Of a stretch of 64,000 bases of DNA, positions 1 to 7,234 are shown piece after piece. Numbering within the stretch: position 1 is the stretch's first letter; the number at the start of each line of letters is the position of its first letter. Where the stretch lies: NCBI RefSeq assembly GCF_039710355.1, contig NZ_JBDKWZ010000001.1:372001-436000 (forward strand), read 5' to 3'. Source of the DNA: Rapidithrix thailandica (lineage in GTDB: Bacteria > Bacteroidota > Bacteroidia > Cytophagales > Flammeovirgaceae). Below the pieces are notes generated by a model that saw nothing but the letters and a program-made list of their open reading frames with translations, searched no databases and was not told where the DNA came from. The position numbers and the translations under genes are program-made.

Positions 1-2
1 AA

Positions 3-245
3 GCGGCCAGTAAGGCCTATGAGGCTACCTTTGGCAAAAAGCCGGTTCCTATGCGTGGAGGAGGAAGCATTCCGATCGTGGCAATGTTTAAAGAATTACT
101 TGGGTTGGATTCTGTATTAATGGGCTTTGGTCTGGATACCGATGCAATCCACTCTCCGAATGAGCATTTTGGTATCTTCAACTTTATGAAAGGTATCGAA
201 ACGATTCCGTTGTTCTATCAAAACTATGCGGAATTGAAAAAGTAA
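3..245 (+). CDS. M20-family metallopeptidase/dipeptidase, C-terminal fragment
   Basis: Only the last 80 codons are in the window; the first complete codon is at base 3 and the gene starts upstream. The fragment has the end of an M20 (CPG2/PepV/carnosinase-like) peptidase: an RGGGSIP segment, which in this family lies near the substrate pocket, followed by D-AIHSPNE-F, whose His is normally the last metal ligand. These enzymes are cytosolic zinc or cobalt exopeptidases that split dipeptides or N-acyl amino acids. The ending EYLKK-like lysine-rich tail is normal. The gene converges on the next one and shares a hairpin terminator with it. Family assignment is good; the substrate cannot be told from this fragment. 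Confidence 0.8.
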   Translation, partial: AASKAYEATFGKKPVPMRGGGSIPIVAMFKELLGLDSVLMGFGLDTDAIHSPNEHFGIFNFMKGIETIPLFYQNYAELKK

Positions 246-284
246 AAAAACAGGGGATTGGCAATAAGCCAATCCCCTGTTTTT
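246..284 (+). terminator. Bidirectional intrinsic terminator
   Basis: Perfect 12-bp arms (251-262 and 268-279) with a 5-base loop. The arms are flanked by A5 on the left and T5 on the right, so the hairpin can end transcription from both convergent genes. Confidence 0.85.
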
Positions 285-315
285 GCATTTTGCCTGTAAT
301 CACTTCTTCTGTTGA

Positions 316-1530
316 CTACTCTTCTACAACTTCCACAAAGTCTTGTAAGTAATTATACTTTTGGGTAAGTGAGCCACTCTTGGCAATTGAAGCCCTGGCA
401 ATCATTTCTTCGCTGTCTTCTACGAGTAAGCCGTTGAGAACATTGTCGATCAGTTGGCGTCCGAAGCTTTCCGAAGCATCACGGGGCAGCTCGTTGGGCA
501 AGTTATCCACCGCCATGACTGTAATATTACCGGGGTTGGAAAGAGGGGCTTCCACTTTTTCCGTAGCCGGGTTGTAATCATAAAGGGGTTCCTGAATGGT
601 AGAAGGTTGCCGGGTGCTGGCTACCGAACCATCGATGTCACAGGTGATATCCGCAACGACTTTGATCCGGAAGTTTTCTTTTTTCGCCTCCTCCCGGGTA
701 AACAATACCGGGGCATGAGGATCCCAATACGCAGCGGCAATCAACAGATCGGTAACCTCTGCGAAGCGAGCAAAATGAGAGGCATAATTTTCCGGATGTT
801 GATAAAAATCAGCAGTGTCAAAGGGCTTGGACGCATCTTTTACCTGTGCATAATGCTCAGGGTCCAGTTGAGTATACACAGCTTCCTTAAAGGTTTTTTC
901 CAAGTACTCTTCCGGGCTTACTTTTCGTATGCCCATGCCGTCTAAGGTTTCCATAGCTCCTTGCGATACCCGGCCACCTCCGGTCAAAGCAATCTTTACT
1001 GAAGGGAGGGATACTTTGTGAAGTTCTTGCCACATCTCTTTCATGTCAAAGCACTGGTGGGCCGGTTTTAACTCAAATAACCCGAATCGCTTACCGTAGG
1101 CCATCACCCCGTTGTAAGCCCCTACAAGCCCCGCATAACGGCCAAAAGCAATGACGCGATTTCCTGAGGCTTCTGTCAAGGTTTCGTAATCGATCAGGTG
1201 TATTTTTTTTTGAAGGATATTTTGAAGGAGTTTCCGGTTGTAAGTTTGCTTTTTAATAGTATGTGAAAAAAACAGATAAGTTTTATCAGCTATTAAATTA
1301 TTGATTGGTACTTCTTTGATTCCCAGCAATATATCACAATCCTCCACTTGCTCCGTCAGTTCGATTCCCAGCGCTTCATACTCTTGGTCTTTATAGCAGC
1401 GGTTCTCACTTTTCTGGACTTTGATAGCTACAAACGGATACTTCTCCATCACTTCTTTGCACTGTTGAGGAGTGAGTGCCACACGGGTATCCACAGGTAC
1501 TTTCCCTTCACGAATAATTCCTATTTTCAT
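316..1530 (-). CDS. Lys1-like NAD-dependent dehydrogenase (saccharopine/alanine dehydrogenase family)
   Basis: The 404-residue protein matches the AlaDH/PNT fold of saccharopine dehydrogenase (NAD+, L-lysine-forming). An N-terminal EGKVPVDTRVALTP segment is followed by GIKEVP (Lys72) and FSH (His90), which correspond to the catalytic Lys and His of fungal Lys1. The nucleotide-binding region is near ALTGGGRVSQGA (about 180-193) and a conserved DNLPNELPRDAS block lies near the C terminus. The reaction would be reversible NAD-linked formation or cleavage of a secondary amine such as saccharopine. No lysine-pathway genes are adjacent, so the physiological substrate is inferred only. Plain alanine dehydrogenase is the main alternative name. 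ATG start at 1530; the gene stands alone. Confidence 0.7.
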   Translation of the reverse strand: MKIGIIREGKVPVDTRVALTPQQCKEVMEKYPFVAIKVQKSENRCYKDQEYEALGIELTEQVEDCDILLGIKEVPINNLIADKTYLFFSHTIKKQTYNRKLLQNILQKKIHLIDYETLTEASGNRVIAFGRYAGLVGAYNGVMAYGKRFGLFELKPAHQCFDMKEMWQELHKVSLPSVKIALTGGGRVSQGAMETLDGMGIRKVSPEEYLEKTFKEAVYTQLDPEHYAQVKDASKPFDTADFYQHPENYASHFARFAEVTDLLIAAAYWDPHAPVLFTREEAKKENFRIKVVADITCDIDGSVASTRQPSTIQEPLYDYNPATEKVEAPLSNPGNITVMAVDNLPNELPRDASESFGRQLIDNVLNGLLVEDSEEMIARASIAKSGSLTQKYNYLQDFVEVVEE

Positions 1531-1886
1531 ATTTAAAAAAATAAAATAAATGGTTTATAGTAAATGTTGCTTTGGTTTTCTCTTCTGGCCGGATGTTTCG
1601 GACAGACAGGTTTTTAGCCCGATAAAGTTGGAAAAATTAATTCAGTTTTGAAAAAAAGTAGACCGATTTGATCCGTTGCTTTTCTAACAAGTGGAAAAAA
1701 AGAAAGGGAAAGTTCTCGAAATGCGGGAAAGAAATGCCAATGTTTTGAGGTTGATTCAAGTACTTTCTATGAGAAATCTCTTTTTATTGGGATACAAGCC
1801 GCTTAACAAAATGTGAAACCGGCATGAACTTATCAAAAAATACAAGCAAAATTTCTGTTAGGTACTTTAATTCAAAAATAAACTTT
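1531..1886. other. Intergenic region without a gene
   Basis: This is the divergent interval between the Lys1-like gene and ndk. It is AT-rich with only short open frames. I see no RNA gene or repeat, and no convincing promoter for the minus-strand gene. Confidence 0.5.
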
Positions 1887-1894
1887 TAATTTTG
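1887..1894 (+). promoter_or_regulatory. Bacteroidota -7 element for ndk
   Basis: TAATTTTG fits TAnnTTTG exactly and lies 106 bp before the ndk start. No clear TTG is present at the expected -33 position, so only the -7 half is supported. Confidence 0.5.
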
Positions 1895-2000
1895 CGGCTG
1901 TTTAACAGGGTGTGACTATGTTTTTTATAGAAAAAAACAGCACTTTGTACAAAGCAGAAAATTGAATATTTATTTTACTTAATAAGTTGTACTGAAAATT

Positions 2001-2420
2001 ATGGCGCAAAACAGAACATTTACCATGATTAAGCCGGATGCTTTTTCGGCTGGTAACACTGGAGCAATCTTGAAAATGATTGAAGAGGCTGGATTTAGAA
2101 TCGTAGCGGCAAAAGTAACCAAGCTGACAGCAGAAAGAGCAGGGCAATTTTACGAAGTACACAAAGAAAGACCTTTCTATAACGACTTGTGTGAATATAT
2201 GAGCTCCGGAGCTATTATGGCCTTGATCCTGGAAAAAGACAATGCCGTAGCAGATTTCAGAACGTTGATCGGAGCGACTAACCCGGCTGAAGCAGCTGAG
2301 GGAACTGTTCGTAAATTGTTTGCCAAATCTATCGAAGCAAACGCTATCCACGGGTCAGACTCAGATGAGAACGCTCAGCTTGAAGGAAGCTTCTTCTTCT
2401 CTAAAGACGAGGAGTTTTAA
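2001..2420 (+). CDS. ndk: Nucleoside diphosphate kinase
   Basis: At 139 residues this is the usual length for Ndk, which transfers the gamma-phosphate of ATP to other nucleoside diphosphates through a phosphohistidine. The family signature NAIHGSD is intact and His117 is the phosphorylated residue. The N-terminal FTMIKPDA strand with its conserved Lys is also present, as are RPFY and the GATNPAEA loop. ATG start at 2001. The gene is monocistronic, with a TAnnTTTG element upstream and a strong terminator 32 bp after the stop. Confidence 0.97.
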   Translation: MAQNRTFTMIKPDAFSAGNTGAILKMIEEAGFRIVAAKVTKLTAERAGQFYEVHKERPFYNDLCEYMSSGAIMALILEKDNAVADFRTLIGATNPAEAAEGTVRKLFAKSIEANAIHGSDSDENAQLEGSFFFSKDEEF

Positions 2421-2451
2421 TCCATCCGGATAAACGAAACTTTTGAAAAGG

Positions 2452-2494
2452 GTCTCGGTCAGAAGCCTAACGGGTTTCGGATCGAGATTTTTTT
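2452..2494 (+). terminator. ndk intrinsic terminator
   Basis: A long hairpin (left arm 2453-2468, right arm 2472-2487) has one A-G mismatch and some G-T pairs. It is followed by seven T residues at 2488-2494. Confidence 0.8.
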
Positions 2495-2790
2495 GTGGAA
2501 GCTGTCAACCAGTCCTGAAAATAGCGTTTGCCAAAATTACCAAACCCTCCATCCTTCACTCCCTCCATCCTTCACTCCCTCCATCCTTCACTCCTTCTAC
2601 CCTTCATTCATACGGGTATAGATTTTGCGCATTGAATAGATGTTTTAATCCGCTGAATTTTCCATAATTTTTTATATAATTTTACAGATTTTTTAGACGT
2701 ATCGGAGAGTGGATGGCGCCATAAAATTTGGCTGTTCGGGAAATTGACGGAAATTCGGTTTTTAAAAACTACTGAGGTAAACTTCTAACA
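2495..2790. other. Gene-free interval between ndk and the SGNH genes
   Basis: It contains the pyrimidine-rich tandem repeat described separately, then AT-rich sequence leading to the next start codon. An open frame of 74 codons (2443-2667) runs through the repeat. It has low-complexity composition and no recognisable start context, so I treat it as non-coding. Confidence 0.5.
2545..2608 (+). repeat. 16-bp pyrimidine-rich tandem repeat
   Basis: Three exact tandem copies of CCCTCCATCCTTCACT (2545-2560, 2561-2576, 2577-2592) are followed by one decayed copy (2593-2608). The strand is almost purine-free. A related C/T-rich tract occurs at 46691-46746. Confidence 0.9.
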
Positions 2791-4221
2791 ATGGTAAAAC
2801 CAAGCAGAATATTAATAATCCTTTTGTATGTGGGGGTAATGGCAGGCATTATCATGCTGGTATCACCTGGGGTTCTGGATGTATCTCCGGAATACAGCCT
2901 GAAAGTTTTTACCTGGTCGGATGCATTTGAGAATCAAAAGAAAGCCGATATCGATGCAATCCTGGCGCTTGAAAAATCACTGGACAGCCTGGATGCCGAA
3001 CAAGCAGAAGACAGTGTAGCTTCTCTAGACAAAAAGCCCGAATTTAAACCTGTGGAGGTCCAGCCGGTCAAAGTGCCGATTGAATATCCCGGAGGCAATT
3101 CACAAGCCTTGGATAACTTTTATGCCTCACTCAATACATTGGCTTCTAAGAAAAACCTGATTCGTATCGTACACTATGGCGACTCCCAACTGGAAGGTGA
3201 CCGGATTACCGAGTTTATCCGCAATCGCTTTCAGGCAACCTTCGGAGGCTGTGGTGTGGGAATTACCCCCATTCTGGAAATCAAAAATGCCCGTTCCACT
3301 ATCTATCAGGAAGCCAGTGATAATTGGAACAAAAAACTTTGCTACGGGGTAAACCGGGGAAGTACCAAACATTCGAATTACGGGCTGTTGGGAAGTTATT
3401 TCCAATTTCCTTCTTCAGCTTGGGTGAAGTTTTCCCGCTCCAAATATTCCTATGAGCGCAATAACACTTTTGACAATATCAAACTCCTATATAAAAACAC
3501 CGAAGATACGCTGGTGGTCAATTATGAATTCAATAATGCGTCTTTTGGCGGGACGGATTCGTTGACCACTCAAAATGCCTTTATGGTTCATAAAATTCCG
3601 TTTAGAGGTTCATTCAAAAACCTGAAGATGAATTTCAAAACCAACAAAGATTCGGAATTGTACGGGCTAGCCTTTGACTGTAATAGCGGAGTAGCTGTAG
3701 ACAATGTGGCTTTGCGGGGAAGTTCCGGTACGGAGTTTACCAATATCAACCGGGATTATCTGAAAACCCAGTTTAGTAAGTTGAATGTGAAATTGATCAT
3801 TATTCAATTCGGTGTCAACGTCATTCCTAATGTGTTGACAGACTATACGTACTACGAAAACTCTATGTACCGCCAGTTGAAGTACTTGAAATCGTTACGG
3901 CCGGATTTAAACATATTGGTAGTGGGAGTTTCGGACATGGCCCGGAAGCGAGGCCCGAAATACGAATCGTATCCTAATATCCGCTTGGTGCGGGAAGCCC
4001 AACGAAACGCGGCCTTCCGTGCAAATTGCGCATATTGGGACTTGTTTACCGCGATGGGTGGGCAAAATTCCATGATCAGCTGGGTGCATGCCAAAGCTCC
4101 TTTGGCTAACAAAGACTATACGCACTTTACCCGGAGGGGAGCAAAGTTGGTGGGAGAAATGGTATACAATGCGTTAATGGCGGATTATGCCCAGTTCCAA
4201 AAAAGGATGGCTATGAATTAA
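2791..4221 (+). CDS. Membrane-anchored SGNH/GDSL-type hydrolase (first of a pair)
   Basis: This 476-residue protein has an N-terminal hydrophobic segment (about 7-26), probably an uncleaved anchor. A charged linker to about residue 100 is followed by an SGNH hydrolase domain. Block I is HYGDSQ with Gly130-Asp131-Ser132, the nucleophile block. A middle QFGVN motif supplies the Asn block. The closing DYTHFT near residue 449 gives the Asp and His of the triad. The domain should face the periplasm. Relatives act as esterases on O-acetylated glycans, often beside an MBOAT acyltransferase, but none is present here. The substrate is therefore unknown. The gene is followed closely by a second family member. 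Confidence 0.75.
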   Translation: MVKPSRILIILLYVGVMAGIIMLVSPGVLDVSPEYSLKVFTWSDAFENQKKADIDAILALEKSLDSLDAEQAEDSVASLDKKPEFKPVEVQPVKVPIEYPGGNSQALDNFYASLNTLASKKNLIRIVHYGDSQLEGDRITEFIRNRFQATFGGCGVGITPILEIKNARSTIYQEASDNWNKKLCYGVNRGSTKHSNYGLLGSYFQFPSSAWVKFSRSKYSYERNNTFDNIKLLYKNTEDTLVVNYEFNNASFGGTDSLTTQNAFMVHKIPFRGSFKNLKMNFKTNKDSELYGLAFDCNSGVAVDNVALRGSSGTEFTNINRDYLKTQFSKLNVKLIIIQFGVNVIPNVLTDYTYYENSMYRQLKYLKSLRPDLNILVVGVSDMARKRGPKYESYPNIRLVREAQRNAAFRANCAYWDLFTAMGGQNSMISWVHAKAPLANKDYTHFTRRGAKLVGEMVYNALMADYAQFQKRMAMN

Positions 4222-4329
4222 GAAGAAAAAATAGGTGCTGAAGGAATTTGTAGCTCCAAGCTTCTCATATATTTAGTTTTTTGATAATAGAATCCGGTGA
4301 TGCCGAATACATTAAACGAGCCTGTTGAG

Positions 4330-5595
4330 ATGAAAAACGTTTTACTTTTTGTCAGTAGTTGGATGCTTTGCTTGGGGGTGCCGTTCACGTTGTGGGGACA
4401 GGCGGCCGAGCCGGAGTCATTCTTTACCTCTTCGGGTAACTTCCCTTTTATCAACTATGAACGCAATGAGTTTAAAAGTTTTAGCGATTCGGCCTTGTTT
4501 CATATTTTTTCGCAATTATACTTTTTAGAAAAGCGCAATGACCGGCAGGTGCATATCATGCATCTGGGCGATTCTCATATACAGGCAGATATTTTTACCG
4601 GAGCGGTACGGGAGCAATTCCGAGCCGACAACCGGTTTCCGGTCACGGCCCGGGGGTTTGTGTTTCCCTACCGGGCGGTTCGAACCACCAACCCTTTTAA
4701 TTATTATGTATCGTACACCGGAAAGTGGGAGAAAAAATGGATAGCCAGTAGCCGGCATCATAGCCAGTGGGGGCTTTCGGGAATCTCCGGGCACACCCAT
4801 AGCAACGGGGCGACTATTCAGGTAAATCCCAATACAAAGGAAGAAGGTTTTGAAATCCAAAAGGTAAAAGTATTTTATACGAATGCCGACCCACAGTCAT
4901 ACGATGTGAATATCGAAACGAATCCCGGGAATTTTGTGTCCGGCACGATGGAAGGAGAGGGCTTCAAAGAGTTTGTCTTTCATAAGCCTCAGAATAAGGT
5001 GAAGATATTTCTGGACAAAACCGAGGCAATGCAAAATCAATTTGTGATGCAGGGAATGACCTTGGAAAGCAACCTTCCGGGCGTAACCTACAGTGCTTCC
5101 GGTGTAAACGGTGCCGATGTAAAGTCGTATTTGCGTTGTGTTGATTTTGAAAAAAATTTACAGGTATTAAATCCCGATCTGATTGTGATTTCTCTCGGAA
5201 CCAATGATGCCTTTCCTTATCGCTTTGATGCGGGCTTATTTGAAGCGCATTATCGCTCTTTGTTGTCACAAATCAAGCAAGCTTTGCCAAATGTATCCAT
5301 TTTGTTGACAACACCGGGAGATGGTTTCCGCAGGTCCCGCAGAAGACGTTATCCCTCTAAAAACTTCGGGATTGCTACGGAAATCGTAGTAAAACTTGCC
5401 CGGGAAATGGACTTGGCCGTTTGGGATTTTTATACCATTATGGGGGGCTACAAAGCAATTGAAACCTGGTATGAAAACGGCCTGGCCCAACGCGATAAGT
5501 TGCACCTTACCCAAAAGGGCTATCAGTTGCAAGGGCGCCTTTTTTACGAAGCTTTCGACCAGGCCTACAAACAGTTTAAAGTCAATCTAAGATAA
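4330..5595 (+). CDS. Exported SGNH/GDSL-type hydrolase (second of a pair)
   Basis: The protein is 421 residues from ATG 4330. An in-frame GTG at 4297 would add 11 residues, but ATG 4330 puts a normal signal peptide first (MKNVLLF... ending near WGQA, about residue 25). The SGNH blocks are clear: HLGDSH with Asp81-Ser82, SLGTND in the middle and DKLHLT near the end. The arrangement is the same as in the preceding gene, and the two are probably co-transcribed paralogues acting on an envelope or extracellular glycan. The intervening 108 bp show no terminator. Function beyond ester hydrolysis is not visible. Confidence 0.75.
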   Translation: MKNVLLFVSSWMLCLGVPFTLWGQAAEPESFFTSSGNFPFINYERNEFKSFSDSALFHIFSQLYFLEKRNDRQVHIMHLGDSHIQADIFTGAVREQFRADNRFPVTARGFVFPYRAVRTTNPFNYYVSYTGKWEKKWIASSRHHSQWGLSGISGHTHSNGATIQVNPNTKEEGFEIQKVKVFYTNADPQSYDVNIETNPGNFVSGTMEGEGFKEFVFHKPQNKVKIFLDKTEAMQNQFVMQGMTLESNLPGVTYSASGVNGADVKSYLRCVDFEKNLQVLNPDLIVISLGTNDAFPYRFDAGLFEAHYRSLLSQIKQALPNVSILLTTPGDGFRRSRRRRYPSKNFGIATEIVVKLAREMDLAVWDFYTIMGGYKAIETWYENGLAQRDKLHLTQKGYQLQGRLFYEAFDQAYKQFKVNLR

Positions 5596-5604
5596 TGAAC
5601 CTGT

Positions 5605-6108
5605 TTACAAGGTTTTGATCATCTCTTTTTTATTGATGACGATATTCAAAAGGGTAAAACTTTTGGCAGAGTCATTTTCTAACACAATGGGATGGGAGTA
5701 TAAATACTCTGCCTCGTTTAATTCTTGAATATTGTCAGACAAATCCATGTCTTCCCGGTAGTTGTGTTGATAAGCCTGCCAAATGGCCGCTTCGGTTTTG
5801 TCTTGTGTGTTTTGTTCGGCGCATACCAACCTCACGGTTTGACAAATACTGTCGGCATATTGGGTAAACAGCTCACCACTGTCACAGTAGTGGGAGGTAA
5901 AGGTATGTTCGGTTAAAATTTTATTGCTGAGTTTTTTTCCTTGCTCATAGGCCCCGTTCATAATTTGGGCATCCGTTAGCTTTTTAAACTCCCTGCTTTT
6001 GATTTCCCTTTTGACCAAATCTGTATCCACATAATCCGATTGTTTGACCTGGCATCCAAACAGTAGGGTAACTGTGCAAATAAATAGGTGTATACGTGTC
6101 ATTTTCAA
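5605..6108 (-). CDS. Predicted lipoprotein of unknown function
   Basis: The 167-residue protein starts with a type II signal peptide whose lipobox is LLFGC (Cys19), so it should be lipidated in the inner or outer membrane. The mature part is hydrophilic and mostly helical in composition. It has a few scattered cysteines (HYCDS, SICQ, LVCAEQ) but no CxxCH haem motif. I do not recognise the family. The gene converges on the SGNH pair with only 9 bp between the stop codons and seems monocistronic. Confidence 0.7.
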   Translation of the reverse strand: MKMTRIHLFICTVTLLFGCQVKQSDYVDTDLVKREIKSREFKKLTDAQIMNGAYEQGKKLSNKILTEHTFTSHYCDSGELFTQYADSICQTVRLVCAEQNTQDKTEAAIWQAYQHNYREDMDLSDNIQELNEAEYLYSHPIVLENDSAKSFTLLNIVINKKEMIKTL

Positions 6109-6243
6109 CTCAGTTAAAAGAACTAAAGCACAAAGTTAGGTATTTCACCGCTAACTGAGTAAGCGAAAGACCGATACCCGTTTTGAAATTCTGTTTGGAA
6201 AACCCTCTTCAGGCTCTTTGTCATAAATTCGCAATTATTCCTG

Positions 6244-6251
6244 TACATTTG
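6244..6251 (+). promoter_or_regulatory. Candidate -7 element for the alpha/beta hydrolase gene
   Basis: TACATTTG fits TAnnTTTG and lies 38 bp before ATG 6290. A TTTG at 6217-6220 could be the -33 element, but the spacer of 23 bp is longer than ideal. Confidence 0.4.
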
Positions 6252-6289
6252 GCCAAGTAAAAAAAGATTTGATCAACAAACAGATAATT

Positions 6290-7048
6290 ATGGATTTATT
6301 CTATCGGGAACAGGGAACCGGAACGCCAATTATTATCTTGCATGGCTTTCTAGGCTCTTGCGACAATTGGCTGACCCTGGGAAAGCGTTTTGCCGAAGCT
6401 CATAAAGTATATCTGGTAGACCAACGCAATCATGGCAGGTCAGGGCATGCCGATGCATTCGATTACGATATTCTGGCAGAGGATTTAAAAGCGTTTATGG
6501 CCTTGCATGCTATTGAAAAACCGGTAATTATCGGCCACTCTATGGGAGGGAAAACAGCCATGCAATTTGCAATGAAATACCCTGATCAATTAGAAAAATT
6601 GATTGTAGTGGACATTGCGCCAAAACAGTACAAACCTCATCATCAGACAATTCTGAAAGGCTTGAACAGTATCGACCTTCAGACGCTCAAGAGCCGGGGA
6701 GAAGCTGACAAGCTGTTGAGCGGTTATATTCCGGAACTACCCGTGAGGCAATTTTTATTGAAGAATCTTTATCGAAATGATGAGGGAGGGTTTAGTTGGA
6801 GAATGAACCTGCCGGTTTTGACAGAGAAAGTAGGAAATGTAGTGGCCGTTACAGACACCGGTCAGACAGTTAACCTTCCTACACTTTTTATCAGAGGAGG
6901 AAATTCCAACTATATTCTGGATACGGATTTCGCTTTGATCCAACGTTTGTTTGCTCAGGCAACATTAACTACCATCGATGGGGCAGGTCACTGGGTGCAT
7001 GCCGAAAAGCCCAATGAGTTTGTCGAGGCTGTAAATCAGTTTGTTTAA
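6290..7048 (+). CDS. Alpha/beta-hydrolase, YbfF-like esterase
   Basis: The protein is 252 residues from ATG 6290; a TTG at 6269 in the same frame is less likely. It has the canonical hydrolase fold: LHGFLGS oxyanion strand, DQRNHGRS, and the nucleophile elbow GHSMGG with Ser84. An Asp in the LDTDF region and the closing GAGHWVHAEKP His complete the triad. This set of motifs matches the YbfF subgroup of short-chain acyl esterases, which are cytosolic. A terminator follows. The natural substrate is unknown. Confidence 0.8.
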   Translation: MDLFYREQGTGTPIIILHGFLGSCDNWLTLGKRFAEAHKVYLVDQRNHGRSGHADAFDYDILAEDLKAFMALHAIEKPVIIGHSMGGKTAMQFAMKYPDQLEKLIVVDIAPKQYKPHHQTILKGLNSIDLQTLKSRGEADKLLSGYIPELPVRQFLLKNLYRNDEGGFSWRMNLPVLTEKVGNVVAVTDTGQTVNLPTLFIRGGNSNYILDTDFALIQRLFAQATLTTIDGAGHWVHAEKPNEFVEAVNQFV

Positions 7049-7076
7049 GCCGGGGATTTTTGCACAATGAAATTCC

Positions 7077-7113
7077 TACAGCCAATGCAGATCTGTATTG
7101 GCTGTATTTTTTT
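7077..7113 (+). terminator. Intrinsic terminator after the hydrolase gene
   Basis: Perfect 10-bp arms (7077-7086 and 7097-7106) with a 10-base loop are followed by seven T residues. Confidence 0.8.
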
Positions 7114-7234
7114 GCTCTGGATCAAGAACTTGTTGCACGTTTCGACTGATAGCCAATCAATCTTATCCTTTCCAAAGTTAGGCTTGGTGTAATGGGCATT
7201 TTGGTTTATCATTTAATATAATGCAACGATTAGG

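Noticed and set aside
2443..2667. 74-codon open frame after ndk
   Set aside because: It runs through the ndk terminator and the C/T tandem repeat, has low-complexity Pro/Ser/His/Leu composition and lacks a promoter.
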